Positions 43,300 through 54,177 are shown, numbered from the stretch's first letter. The stretch is 64,000 bases of DNA from Hyposmocoma kahamanoa (GCF_003589595.1 NW_020653337.1:4095630-4159629); one strand, 5' to 3'. The notes: generated from the letters alone by a model not told the origin. Translations and numbers: made by a program.

Positions 43300-43848
43300 C
43301 GCGGCTTGTACGTTGTGCACGCCGTTTTCGAACGCATACATTCGCATAATCTCGCGGTGCACCCGAGTGAGTAGAGGCGGCTTCCAACAGCCTGGTCGTT
43401 CATAGTCCTGGGAGGCGGTGGCCTTCTTTTGCGCAGAGGTTATGTCGCAAAAGGAGGCCGCGTAGCGGGTGCGCGAGGACGCGGCGGACGCGCACCCGTT
43501 TCGGCGCAGACGTACGGGGAGAAGGCGAAGGCAGTTCGCTGCTCGCCTGATCCCCTAGTGAGGCCAGCGGGCTCTGGACAGGGACTCCGGAGCCTGCATT
43601 GCACGGTCTCACTCGTCTTGGGGGCGGGTCGGAGGACAACCGACTCGCTCCTCCGTTGGCGCGGGAGCCCTGGCGCAAGCTAGGGCGGCCGGGCGGCGTC
43701 GTGGTGAATGTTCGCCGATCGAAGGGAAACCCGGGGGGGTTTTAGCGGGGTAGGCCCTCCAGCCTGGAGGTAGAGTCCCCACATGACCCCTGAGTCTCCC
43801 TGGGCTCAGGGGTATCCATAAAGATTTCCCCCCGTCAAAAAAAAAAAA
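43300..43848 (+). mobile_element. GC-rich LINE 3' end with poly(A) tail
   Basis: A sharply GC-rich block ends with CCCTGAGTCTCCCTGGG, CTCAGGGGTATCCATAAAG and an A12 run (43837-43848). The poly(A) end and GC-rich 3' region resemble tails of R1-like or other non-LTR elements that I recall from moth genomes. No reverse transcriptase motif is visible, so it is a truncated tail. Long frames on both strands (43400-43678 minus, 43429-43683 plus, 43609-43962 minus) reflect GC content and are not treated as genes. Confidence 0.55.
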
Positions 43849-43861
43849 GTTGCACCACCCC

Positions 43862-43894
43862 GCATGTGTGGAACTGTGGCAGTTCCATACATGC
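43862..43894. repeat. 14 bp hairpin
   Basis: Arms GCATGTGTGGAACT and AGTTCCATACATGC with one mismatch and a 5-base loop (GTGGC), just after the LINE poly(A) tail. Confidence 0.75.
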
Positions 43895-43979
43895 GAGACC
43901 GCGCCGGCACGAGCGATACTCTTCCCATTTCTACGGCGCGTTAGCCTGAGCTTGCGTGGCATGGCCCGTGAGCTATGGC

Positions 43980-44789
43980 GTAATTCTGTGGAGATATAGC
44001 ACAGATGTTTTGTGCATTTTCACTCTATAAAAAAAAATTATAAGAATATTGGTAAATATCGGCCCATTCTCCTTAAAGCTCTTATAGATGGTTGAGCTAC
44101 ACCGTGAGTAAACTTGTGCAATTTCGGCATAATCAAATAATCCACCTCTCTTACATTTAAAAGGTCGGCTCTTGCCGGTATAGTAAACGCCATTATATCC
44201 ACTGAAAAGCTTTTATTTGATTTTTTTAAAGGACGTTGTCCTCATTTTACGTTTGATTTGGTCAAAGTAACTTATTTTTGGTCGTTTTCATCCATGCTTG
44301 CTTTTCTCGTTTAGTTCGTTCTGGTTTTTAATGTAGTCTTCATGTAGTGTAAGATCACATCTACTGTCTTTTCAGTTTTCAATTATTTTCAATAAGTTTC
44401 AGTTTTTCTTGAAACTTGTCCTGCATATTTGTATATGTATATTTTTTGTTAAATCAAACATGTCCTGTTAAAAATGTCCATTGCTGTTTTTGATTCTCGT
44501 TCACGTCGACTGTAGCCGACATTATACAGTTGAAATCACGAGAGCACGCAATTGAAGTCTCAGCTATATGCAGCGGAAGTCACAACTGCACGCAGTAACT
44601 ACATTTAAAATTATATATACCAATATGGCGCTATTGCTGTAACTTCTATAAGTTATAGCATATATATAGTATCTATCGACTGAAGATATGAAGTTGACGT
44701 TTGTTCATGATAGAAAAATCAGTTATTTAGTAAGAGGAAATTGTATTTAGTTTTTAATAAATAAATGTAACATCAGAACCTCGCTCGTT
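43980..44789. other. unassigned AT-rich spacer
   Basis: Nothing recognised. Confidence 0.45.
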
Positions 44790-45100
44790 ATTTATTTTTT
44801 ATAATACCAACTGACGTGACGAACAAGTCGCGCGCCTGATGGCAAGCGACACGCCTGTCGATTACAGTACCACTCTGAGCTTTAAATCGCAAAGATGAAA
44901 AAGAAAGAAGATGTAGAAGGGCACTGTCACACGCTGAGACATAAGTTGATAAGTGCCATGTGCCTGTAATCTCACCAGCACCCTTACCATTCAACACCGG
45001 AACTCAGTAATGCTCACATTACAGCTTGGTGGTGGAAATAGGTAAAGTAGCAGTACTTTTCTATATGAACCCTTTCACATGGAGCTCTACTGCTACTAAA
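44790..45100 (-). repeat. R3 dispersed repeat, copy 7 (near full length)
   Basis: Reverse copy spanning TTTTTTATAATACCAACTGA to GGAGCTCTACTGCTACTA, including GCTTTAAATCGCAAAGATG and GAGACATAAGTTGATAAGTG. A short AAGAAAGAAG insertion lies at about 44899-44915. Confidence 0.85.
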
Positions 45101-45999
45101 TTATTTAAACTTCATTGCATAATAGTCCAACTTGCGGACGTAATGCCATTAGGCGTTCTCTACCAGTCAGCTTCATTAATCGATATTTCTGCCGAATGAC
45201 GTCCACTATTGGATGTTAGTTCGTGCGTCAGGAGGCAGGTGTATTCCTGGCATGTTATTGATATTTGGTATTTTGCTAAACTGGCATTCCGCTAATCTGG
45301 CGTTCTACCCGTTAGGCGTTTTGCGTTTCTGGTATAAAGCGTCAAAACGGTGCAGTCCACCTAAGCTAAGCTATTTGGTACTTGATGGCTGGTGTCCGCA
45401 TATAAATATATATATAAAACTCGACGTCGAGGCGACTCGTGCCACCCAAGCTCCTCCAGGAATCTCAGCAATCCCCTCGTTTCGCTGAAGACTTCGGGGA
45501 GCGACCTCGGCACTCCAAGGTACTTCGCCCTGTAGTTAGCTAGCCTATCTTTGTGTGTTGCTCTTGAATATTTTATAATTAGTAATTCTAGTCGAAAATT
45601 AGTGTAGTAACTAGTAAGTACACGTAAGATCTGTTATTAACACCTTGTATATCGTATTTAAATTTGAAAACCCGCTAAACTATAACGGGACCCACAACTC
45701 AGGAGCTCGACGGAAAATGTCAAATTAGAGACGTGACCATGTCTAGTAGGGATTATTGAAAATTTGTCTAGTTGACTGCTGAAACTCGTGATGGGCTTTC
45801 GTAACGAACCTGTCATGATACACCTGTTTCAGATTTACGCTGTCAAATTGAGGACAGTACCTACATCATGAGTTTCCTGTGCTGAATAATATTTTATATT
45901 ATATATTAGTTTTAAGTTCTTTTTTACTAACAATATATGGAATTCATAAGTTCTGAAATAAAAGTCTTTATTATTATTATATATTATTTGTTGCAGCGC
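45101..45999. promoter_or_regulatory. possible TATA/LTR-like promoter region
   Basis: At 45402-45418 ATAAATATATATATAAAA precedes a perfect 12 bp palindrome CTCGACGTCGAG (45420-45431) and a GC-richer stretch. The layout resembles the U3/R area of an LTR, but I found no LTR partner or coding region. No gene recognised elsewhere in this stretch. Confidence 0.25.
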
Positions 46000-46009
46000 T
46001 CTTCGTGGA

Positions 46010-46140
46010 CCTGAAATAATACCAAGTTGTTTAGTTGGTATAGCGTCTGGCACGGTATGCAAGAAGACGTCGGTTCGAATCCGACCGGATCGAAGGAATT
46101 TTCTCTGAGTGTTCGATCTAATACGAGTAAGGACGTATAG
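46010..46140 (+). mobile_element. tRNA-derived SINE, family B, copy 2
   Basis: GTTTAGTTGGTATAGCGTC (A box) and CGGTTCGAATCCGACCGG (B box), then GATCGAAGGAATTTTCTCTG and GTTCGATCTAATACGAG. Confidence 0.75.
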
Positions 46141-46339
46141 TTTTGACGTTTTCTTTTATATACACAAAATCAGCACCCGCATCAACATCCATTGATGTGT
46201 AAAAAACCTGCGTTTGCAACAACCCTGATTCGCACAGCCAACCTGTCAATAGAGAAAAAACCGCTCTCTCATTAGATAAATAGTACCGAAGCACCATCTC
46301 TATTTTTGTTGCAAAAAAAAAACTAATTAGAATAATAGC

Positions 46340-46640
46340 AAAAGAGACAGATAGTTGCCGATTTCACTTCCAGAAGAACAAACAAGTTACTCACGCTTCC
46401 CTCAATATATATATATGAGATTTGTAAATTTGTTCGCAATCGACAACATCCTCAACATCGACAATCCATCAAAATTTTTATTACGTCACAAAAATAGATT
46501 AATGATTCCAATGACAAGATTAACTCTGCATTCCTCTAGCCCACATGTCATGACGATAAAAATTTATAACCTGATGCACTGAGAAACGTAACTAATTATA
46601 GAATATTTAAAAAAAAACTAAATGAATTATTTATAAATAT
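46340..46640 (+). pseudogene. LINE reverse transcriptase C-terminal fragment
   Basis: The frame 46355-46582 ends FLLRHKNRLMIPMTRLTLH, SSSPHVMTIKIYNLMH, and beyond the stop FKKKLNELFINIY. The (I)P-x-TRL-x-(L)H-x-x-SP, IK-(I/L)-YN and FKKKL pattern is a common C-terminus of CR1/Jockey-type LINEs. Only this end remains. Confidence 0.65.
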
Positions 46641-46785
46641 TTATTAAAGAATTTTTGAATGGATCTCTTTAACAAAAAGTATTTGCATTTGAAAACAGTC
46701 CTTACTCTCTTCCCTTCTATTTGTTGTGCCCGAAAACCCTTCCATGATGTGTGAACTTACTATTACATAACACCCTGTATACCAT

Positions 46786-46932
46786 TGCCGTGCCGTGCCG
46801 TGACGTGCCGTGCCGTGCCGTGCCGTGCCGTGCCGTGCCGTGCCGTGCCGTGCCGTGCCGTGCCGTGCCGTGCCGTGCCTAGCCGTGCCGTGCCGTGCCG
46901 TACCGTACCGTACCGTATTGTATTGTATTGTA
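46786..46932. repeat. (TGCCG)n pentanucleotide satellite grading to TACCG and TATTG
   Basis: About 24 TGCCG-type units with rare variants (GTGACG, GCCTAGCCG), then three TACCG units and three TATTG units at the right end. The long frames across it (residues RAVPC repeated) are tandem-repeat artefacts. Confidence 0.95.
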
Positions 46933-47244
46933 GATTACCACTGCCGTTTGTACCCCGTAAGCATTAAATTTAAGCTAGGCAGTGCGATAAAGTGTAAAAT
47001 GAAATGTACCAAGTCCAATCAGGTTACAATGTAAGGGCACGAATGAGCACGGAAATGAGACTATCTGGCAGGATTTAATTATTTACCAGTGAACAATGAT
47101 CTAAATATAGTTTGTAGATGTCCTTTAGTGTTGGACATCAATTATCTAGTACGGCCATGTAATAAATAAGACAAGTAGTGCAAGTTCCAATCAATCATCA
47201 ACCCTTGCCACATTTAAATAAGATATTCTAAGCCTCGGTTCTTC

Positions 47245-47495
47245 ACTAGGAAATCGTTCGCCTACGCTTGGCACACATATGCACTCCAGTGTGCTTGGCT
47301 AATATTCGTGTTCACGCCCACTCTTTGTGCGAGTGTGGTCTGGCAGAAGGCACCCTCGAGCGCCTGTTTTTTAACTACAACCGTATGGTCACTGTCTATG
47401 ATACTTCCTCTTGAAATCCCCCGTCCCGTTACTATCCAATTCCTCCTAATCTTAGTACTCTCTATTTGTGTATGTTCTAATAAATTTATTAAGAA
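47245..47495 (+). pseudogene. Jockey-type LINE C-terminal fragment
   Basis: The frame reads IVRLRLAHICTPVCLANIRV, HAHSLCECGLAEGTLERLFF, NYNRM. The R-L-R-(L)-(G/A)H, CECG and E-G-T-L-E-x-(I/L)-FF pattern is the cysteine-containing C-terminus of Jockey-type LINE proteins in insects. An overlapping frame (47308-47499) is a shadow. Confidence 0.7.
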
Positions 47496-47784
47496 GTAAC
47501 AAAATGTTTTTGTAACAGTCTGTGTATGTAGTCTGTTGTTGTAGATTCTCCTCTCAGCGAACTCTATCGAAATTCACCGATAAATTTTGTTGCAGCGCTC
47601 TCCGTGGACGGGAAATAATAACAAGTTGATAAGAAATATTAATATATTTTCCGTAACTGACCACACGTTCTTCAACAATGTAGTACAATCACTTTATGTA
47701 AGTAATTTACTCGTCTGGCCTTTCGGACTCTTGCACACCATTCCGCCACCCCGTCGCTCCACTCAACTCTACTTCTTAGTACGA

Positions 47785-48290
47785 GCGCGTTCCCACAATG
47801 TCGTGACGACAGATTGTCGTGCAGTTTACAGTATCGTGGCTTGTATATTTAAATGAAGTTGTTCACATAAAGCACGACACGATTAAGTGTCGTTCACGAT
47901 TTTTTATCGTTACAACGGCAAACTGTCGTCACAGTGGGAACAGTTAGAACGACAGTCGTCAGACGATAAAAACGTGACGACAGATTGTCGCAGCTCCTAT
48001 TGTCGTCACGTTTTATTTATCCCTGTCCGCACGTATTCTGCTCCCTGCCATCCCCTCTCGTACCCCGCGCCCTCTGCTCGCTTTGCAGTAGCGTTGGGTC
48101 GTAGCCAGAGATGGGCAAGGAGGCTGTCGTGAAACGATAAATTGTCGTCACGATCTAGTGGGAACAGCTAGTCACGACAGTCGTTCAACGATAAAAAATC
48201 GTCCACGACAGATAGTCGTGATATGGGAACAGGCTAGACACGACAGTCGTCCAACGATAATAAAACGTGACGACATAGTGGGAACGCGCC
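47785..48290. mobile_element. palindrome-rich MITE with GCGCGTTCCCAC ends
   Basis: The left end GCGCGTTCCCACAATGTCGT (47785) is mirrored by CATAGTGGGAACGCGC (to 48290). Inside, the word GTGGGAACAG or GGGAACAGGCTAG followed by ACGACAGTCGT occurs three times (about 47935, 48161, 48225), with many CGACA/TGTCG inverted pairs. No open frame of note. A GC-rich, C-rich centre (48018-48110) separates two halves. No target duplication found. Confidence 0.7.
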
Positions 48291-48299
48291 CTCACAGGG

Positions 48300-48707
48300 T
48301 GGGATGTGGCGGAAACGGCCGCAGATTGGCTGGTGAGAAAATTATGTAAAAATGAATACTCTTTATATTCAATACTTAAAATTATAAGTGTGAATAATTA
48401 TTTTAACGAGCTACAATAAAACATATTTGGTTGTAAAACTTTCCTTTGAAGTAAACTGATATTGCAATTTAACATTATGCAATTGTGAATAGCGCCATCT
48501 ATTTGTCACCAAGATTTTATACAATACAGTGGTCAGACCATCTAGTGGTCACATACGATACCATTTATTATGTGCTAGGAATCAGTTATTACCACAGACT
48601 ATATAAATTTCTTCCGTGGTTATTACCTTAATTTACTATATTTCAGCCATGATTATTTTCTGTTTTTTTTTAAACAAGAACCGTTACGTTGCTGGTTTGC
48701 ATTTTAA
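48300..48707. other. unassigned AT-rich spacer
   Basis: Only the ACCATCTAGTGGTCAC word near 48537 is notable; a similar GCCATCTAGTGGCAGC is at 18420. Confidence 0.4.
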
Positions 48708-48955
48708 TGCGGTGGTAAGCGACACGCCTGTCTATAGCAGTTTCAGTGCCACATAGAGCTTTAAATCGCAAATATCTGAGGGGCACTGCCACTGTGCCCA
48801 TTACCTTTGAAGAGCTCTATGTGCCTGTCATTTCAACAGCAGCCTTGCCCTTTGAAATCGGAACGTAGTAATGCTCACACACTGCTTGATGCGAGAAACA
48901 GGTAAGGTCCCTGGACGAACTGTTTCACAAGGAGTCTACAACTAATAAAAATCTA
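48708..48955 (-). repeat. R3 dispersed repeat, copy 8
   Basis: Contains GGTAAGCGACACGCCTGTC, GAGCTTTAAATCGCAAATAT, GAGGGGCACTGCCACTGTG and TGGACGAACTGTTTCACAAG. Confidence 0.8.
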
Positions 48956-49364
48956 TAAATATCTCTACAATCCGATTGCGATAAAATTTTCGTGAGTTGC
49001 TGTTTTGCTGTGCTGTGCTCGCAATAGATTCTGAAGTATTAAATCCCGCTGCTGGGATTTACCCGAGGGAGAGGGTTGAGGAATAGTCCCCCACGCTAGC
49101 CCAATGCCGGTTGGAGTCTGAACACGTTTTCAGTAGTGTAACAACCCATGTCAAGTAAATTTGGTATATGTATAAATATGCAGATATATCGTATCTTGAT
49201 TACAACGTACCCTATTACGAAACTAGTTTCACAGATAAAACAGAAGACAGAAGTTTAGCGTGCCTTGGATTTGTGATGCAAATTACAATATATAACTAGG
49301 AATTCTGAAGCGATCTATGTAAATAAGTTATGTAAATTAAAATGTTGAATTGCGTCCTTTCCAG
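48956..49364. other. unassigned spacer with GC-richer patch
   Basis: 49040-49130 contains CCCGCTGCTGGGATTTACCC and GTCCCCCACGCTAGCCCAAT, a word combination I recall from repeats in moth DNA, without a firm class. Confidence 0.35.
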
Positions 49365-49510
49365 TACCTCTTCGGTCGAGTGGTTTGTACACAGGTTTTC
49401 ATGGTGTCGCCATCTCCGAGATCCCGGGTTCGATCCCCAGCCGGGTCCATGTAGAAACTAAGTTCTCAATATTGTCTCAGGTCTGCTAAATGAGAGCACA
49501 CACCTCTTCT
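49365..49510 (+). mobile_element. tRNA-derived SINE, family D
   Basis: CTCTTCGGTCGAGTGGTTTG (A box) and GATCCCGGGTTCGATCCCCA (B box, perfect T-arm), then GTCCATGTAGAAA and TTGTCTCAGGTCTG. It resembles the widespread butterfly and moth SINE type recalled as Metulj-like; not verified. Confidence 0.65.
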
Positions 49511-49554
49511 GAGAAGTGTAGCTACAGAGCAAGGGTCTTGAGCATTCAAAAGCC

Positions 49555-49752
49555 TTGGTATCTACCTACAGTGCCAAACACTGTAGAGAAGCTCTGTCAT
49601 TGGGCCGAAATGGCATAAGAATGCTCACGAAAGCCTTAACAGGGCATTGTGGCTTGAACAAGCACATGTCACATATTGGGCAGAGAGTGAATAGAGAATG
49701 TAGATTCTGCCAAAAAGAGTGTTGCACAGCTATTATTTATAAGAAAGTATAG
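49555..49752 (+). pseudogene. LINE RNase H / C-terminal fragment
   Basis: The frame reads AKHCREALSLGRNGIRMLTK, ALTGHCGLNKHMSHIG and RECRFCQKECCTAIIY. The (L)TGHC-x-L-x-(R/K)H(M/L), G and CR-x-C-x-(E/K)E pattern is the junction between the RNase H domain and the terminal zinc knuckle of R1/I-type LINEs. It is truncated at both ends. Confidence 0.65.
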
Positions 49753-49769
49753 GAAAAAAACACAAAGAA

Positions 49770-49842
49770 GATTAACATCGCAGGAATGCGCGATGCAAGG
49801 CAATTCGCAAATTCTTTTCGCAGTTTTGTGTTTCGACCCTTA
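49770..49842 (-). mobile_element. MITE with GTCGAAAC-type ends, partial copy 2
   Basis: Read in reverse, AAGGGTCGAAACACAAAACT begins at 49842, and GAATTTGCGAATTG and CATCGCGCATTCC match 37517-37620. The other end is missing. Confidence 0.6.
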
Positions 49843-49849
49843 TGCGTAC

Positions 49850-51490
49850 TTGGATGACAAAAATCCATGGTAGTGACTCGTTTAGCTCTTGCAGGTAGAC
49901 TCGATGTAAGATGTTTGAAATAAATATGTGAAATGTGAAATATGTGAAAATGATAAATATATTAAACCTCTAGAGTTTCTTGCTCATTCTTCTCAGGGGA
50001 ATCTGTCTTGCGAATGAGCAGTAGAGTTTAATTAATATGAGAATTTCAAGTGTAATTTGTTTACGTTTGAAATAAAAATGATTTGAGTATACTTCAGGCG
50101 TCTTTTCTGTGTGACTTGCGTCTTAATACGCAAATTACCAAGTGACATGTCTTGATCTATTAATGAAGTCAAATTAGAAGAAAAATTAGCTCGCTCGCGT
50201 GAAACGGCTAAAAGACAGAAACTTTGTTGGAAGTATAAAGGTTTTATTAAAGGTACATATAGGATGTCATAAGATCCGAAGATTGCAGCTTTATTGGTGC
50301 CGTATTTATTAAACGCTCTTACAATGGCGTTAGCTGATCTTACGCAACCGTACTGTACTGAATCTCTCTAATTAGAGGAGAACAACGCTCTGCAATCCGA
50401 CATATAATGACACGACAAAGAGCACGTTAACCTTGACACAGAATAAATTCAACTCTAAGCTGCTAGCGGTAAGAGGTAAAGTCGAAAAAAGCCAAGCTGT
50501 ACAGTGACCAACAGGTCAAGATGTACAAACTGCACCTTAATATTTCGACAAAGAATACCGTGAAAACGTGGTAATAATACATTTCTTATAACACGTCATA
50601 ACTCACAAACAGAGTTATTTTCACATTTATAATATTAGTATGTATGTATATATACCTATATCTGCACAACTCTTTATTATTTCTCTAGGCTGCTCACAGA
50701 TTGACTGCATATTTCCAGTTATTGCGTGAAGTGGTAAGCAACTTCATGCAGCCGAGACCACGACTGTGTGAAGTTGAAGACAACTTCACGCATCAACTGC
50801 ATGCATTTGATGTCGGATTAATTCCATTAGGTACTCTTGTGTTCAAGTAGTTTTCGCTAGAAGCTAAATATGATGCATTTTGTTAACTTTCCAGTAAACT
50901 CTTGCGAGATAAATTAAGCAGTATTGCAATAACGTTCTCATTTAAATGAAATGTTTTAGAATTTTTATATTTCTTCGCGTCAGTACGTTTAATAATTAAC
51001 TTAGTACACTCTATGTATATTTTAACTATTCGTTTTATCAGAAAATCATAAAAATATTCAAATATTTACTACAAATTTAGAATTTCCTGCTTGTGCCTCT
51101 TTTTCTTCCGAAGGCTACCTACCACCCGATGAAGTGACGATGCGCGGAGAATTTATGAAACTTGGCTTCGAGTTGATTCAATTCGTTTGCCAGACCAGCA
51201 ATCATCTTAAAAGAACTTGATGCATTTTTATCGTGATGTTTGTATACCTCTCTACATGTGGCCCATCTTAAATTCACTATGGGTTAAGGAGCTTCTCCCT
51301 GGAGAATAAGCCCGACATGCCACTATAATGCACGTCGGGTCGGAACTTGACGCTCTCGAAGAATTTTGTAAACATTCTCGTAGGTATCAATTTATGGATC
51401 AACGTTTTAGTGCACTATTCCAAATATGCTGTAAAAATACCCTCTTGCTTATATATTACTCGACCTACCCTTTTATAGATCGGCAAGCCA
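49850..51490. other. unassigned stretch
   Basis: No gene recognised. A perfect hairpin GTGAAGTTG/CAACTTCAC lies at 50768-50789, inside a region (50700-50830) with several GTGAAGT/ACTTCA words in both orientations. Confidence 0.4.
50768..50789. repeat. 9 bp perfect hairpin
   Basis: Arms GTGAAGTTG and CAACTTCAC with loop AAGA. A related GCGTGAAGTGG lies 36 bases upstream and ACTTCATGCAG between them, so this may be the core of a small foldback element. Confidence 0.65.
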
Positions 51491-51497
51491 ATATATT

Positions 51498-51562
51498 GTA
51501 CAGTCATATACACAAGATACCTGACCACCCAAGCCGACTTTGTCGACCTTTTGGTTCTGAGC
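51498..51562 (+). repeat. short dispersed repeat R4, copy 1
   Basis: GTACAGTCATATACACAAGA through CGACCTTTTGGTTCTGAG matches 54359-54416 in reverse. Confidence 0.65.
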
Positions 51563-51709
51563 ACAAAAATGAGGAGAAAATTGTTAACAAATTATTTTGG
51601 CATGGTTCCCTAGTTGCCTCATTAGTGAATGACATTGATTTGATCTTTAACGTATAAGTAGTTCTTACTTAAATACAGAATACAAATTTCAAGCAACTAT
51701 AATAAAGAC

Positions 51710-51785
51710 GTCCTAGCCTAGCGTTATAAGGATTGCTTTTTAAGTTGACGCAAGCATGGTTCGAGTCTCATTAAAAATAAAGTAT
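51710..51785 (+). mobile_element. tRNA-like SINE remnant
   Basis: CCTAGCCTAGCGTTATAAGG (A-box-like) and GCATGGTTCGAGTCTCAT (B-box-like) with an A/T-rich tail. Not a foldable tRNA. Confidence 0.4.
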
Positions 51786-51789
51786 TATT

Positions 51790-52475
51790 TAGCTATGACT
51801 ATATAATGATGTTTTTTTTATTTATTTTAATCTGTGGATAGGTCTAAGGATTGTCTAAGAATGTTAGGTTCTGAAAATGAACCACCTCCCAGAAACATTA
51901 GGTTAATGAAATAACAGTAACCTTCTTGAGTAATTCAACTAACATTTTAATATTTTATTCTTCTAAATTATAATTAGAAAACATATTTAAAATACTTACA
52001 GCCTGTATCAGTAACTACTGTATTTTTTAAACTCACTACAGAATTTTCACAATTGTATATATGATATAGCTAGTATCAATACATTTTTCATGAAAAGTAA
52101 ACAAACCGGTTTCGTTAAAATTCTTAAACAATTATTCAATTAATGGAATACCTTACGCATTCATATTTAAAGATTTCAACTTGATATCACTACTTTTTCC
52201 AATAACATTCATTTGAATAACATGTTAAAATCTTATATGAAACATGTTATATAGGTAATCTTTTATCAAAATGTATTGAGACGAACTTATAGTTTTACAG
52301 ACATGTTACAAAAATAACAATACCATCACTCACATTTTACATTATTTTTGCCTAACGATGACTTATAACTATAATGTACTCTATTATTAAAAACTACACA
52401 ATTACCACTTCAATACCGCAAAATAAAGCTTTCAGAATCGATCACTTGCTGTAAACGGTCTTTCATGCCTGCGAC
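51790..52475. other. unassigned AT-rich spacer
   Basis: Nothing recognised. Confidence 0.5.
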
Positions 52476-52481
52476 CATCGA

Positions 52482-52690
52482 TCAGCATAAATCGCCACTA
52501 CGTATTGAGTCCCCCATGGACACCACTATGTCCTTCTTCCTGGTCCTTATTTCATGAAGTTGAGCAGTTGATTTTGTAGTGGCAAAGGGGTCTTCAATAT
52601 GGCGATTGACAATATCTAGGTGACGACTAGATGCAGAAGTAAACATTACCGGTGCTGGCCTCGGCTGATTACGTTGCACATTTGCAGTCG
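52482..52690 (-). pseudogene. possible Tc1-like transposase N-terminal remnant
   Basis: The minus-strand frame has SSRHLDIVNRHIEDPFATT, KSTAQLHEI and, after a divergent stretch, DSIRSGDLC. The order R-x-L-x-I-V-x-(R)H-x-x-DPF, T-A-x-x-x, then S-x-x-(T/S)IR-x-x-L is typical of the paired DNA-binding region of Tc1/mariner-type transposases. About 65 codons remain. Tentative. Confidence 0.35.
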
Positions 52691-53458
52691 CTTTGTCGCG
52701 ATTGATCCACAGCTTGACAGTGTTTCTTTGTGAACAAGCATTTATAATACCTGTTGCTAGACTATATATGCCTAATGCTAGATTTATATATTTTTTAATT
52801 TTAATGATTCGTTAAGCATGTTTTATAACACCCGTGTGTTAGCGTATCGTGACATTATATTATTTTATTTTGTTATAAAACTTACTTTGCGTCATTAAGA
52901 ATTAGTTTCATCGAAATAAGAAATAAATCGATATCATCATCATCGATATTAACGGAACGGTAACAGGCGGCCGCCATTACGAAAAGCATTGACTAGAACA
53001 GACGTGTTTTGTTTTGTTTGGATTTATAGTGAAAGATCTTATAATATAATTTATAACAGTCACTGGAGTCTCATTTCTATGTCTACTTGGAAAATCTCCT
53101 ACACGTGGGATAATGAAGGGTGGGGTGGTTCTTTTTGCAAATTGAAGCCAGTTGCAGCCCTGTGAAAAATATATTGAGTCTACTGACTGACTGACTGAGT
53201 ATATGAAGTCGTTTTGCAATTTCTTCGATTGGCACATCTTTGTTCATACAGAACAATAATTTCTAATTTTAATAATTCTGTTAAGTGCGGCTATATTAAA
53301 ACAAGAAAGAATACTTTGAAAGTAATTAAAACTGAGTAGATAAATGGGAACGAAACGTGGAACAATTCGTAATCACAGAAGACACGATCGTATGCAAACT
53401 GCAGAGCGATTTCGTGATTTGTTAATCTATCCCTACCCACCTTACACTTTATTAATAA
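52691..53458. other. unassigned spacer
   Basis: AT-rich with a GACT tetranucleotide run at about 53182-53198. The frame at 52977-53237 has no recognised domain. Confidence 0.4.
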
Positions 53459-53460
53459 TA

Positions 53461-54064
53461 ATAGGGGTTAAAGTATGAAATTGCCGATTTGTACTGAAAA
53501 TCTNNNNNNNNNNNNNNNNNNNNNNNNNNNNNNNNNNNNNNNNNNNNNNNNNNNNNNNNNNNNNNNNNNNNNNNNNNNNNNNNNNNNNNNNNNNNNNNNN
53601 NNNNNNNNNNNNNNNNNNNNNNNNNNNNNNNNNNNNNNNNNNNNNNNNNNNNNNNNNNNNNNNNNNNNNNNNNNNNNNNNNNNNNNNNNNNNNNNNNNNN
53701 NNNNNNNNNNNNNNNNNNNNNNNNNNNNNNNNNNNNNNNNNNNNNNNNNNNNNNNNNNNNNNNNNNNNNNNNNNNNNNNNNNNNNNNNNNNNNNNNNNNN
53801 NNNNNNNNNNNNNNNNNNNNNNNNNNNNNNNNNNNNNNNNNNNNNNNNNNNNNNNNNNNNNNNNNNNNNNNNNNNNNNNNNNNNNNNNNNNNNNNNNNNN
53901 NNNAAACAATTGAAAGTCGATATTCAAATGTTTCAAATTTAAAAAAAAAAATCACAGAAACCATTTCAAAAAAGTTTCATTCGAAAACCCCAAACCATGA
54001 AGATTCTATGAAAATTCAAAGAACCTATTACAATAAAACGGTAATTTCATACTTTAACCCCTAA
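53461..54064 (-). mobile_element. mariner, cecropia/Hsmar1-like, copy 2 (contains assembly gap)
   Basis: The left end ATAGGGGTTAAAGTATG and right end CTTTAACCCCTAA are both flanked by TA (53459-53460, 54065-54066). The right 150 bases match, in reverse, the 5' part of the copy at 19773, including the stretch just before its start codon; the left 40 match its 3' end. Orientation is therefore minus. The middle is 400 N, whereas the corresponding span of copy 1 is about 1.08 kb. Confidence 0.93.
53504..53903. other. assembly gap (400 N)
   Basis: Exactly 400 unknown bases, entirely inside the mariner copy. The long frames spanning it are artefacts. Confidence 0.99.
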
Positions 54065-54177
54065 TATCTGCCCTTAGGTAATTTCTAGTGAGCAAACATT
54101 GTGATTTGTCAGCGTTAATATTAAAAAATGAAACAAAAAGCTGTTAAAAATATAACGTTAAAAGAAAATAGTACTCG

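Noticed and set aside
43400..43962. Long overlapping frames on both strands (84-117 codons)
   Set aside because: They reflect the GC-rich LINE tail with few stops; none has a recognisable domain and they overlap each other on opposite strands.
46785..47034. Two plus-strand frames with repeated RAVPC residues
   Set aside because: Translation of the TGCCG satellite; no protein-coding support.
47785..48290. CRISPR-like array because of repeated palindromic words
   Set aside because: Spacing is irregular, repeats are not direct and of constant length, and the setting is a eukaryotic transposon-rich region.
53442..53964. Three frames of 155-170 codons
   Set aside because: Almost entirely unknown residues from the 400 N gap.
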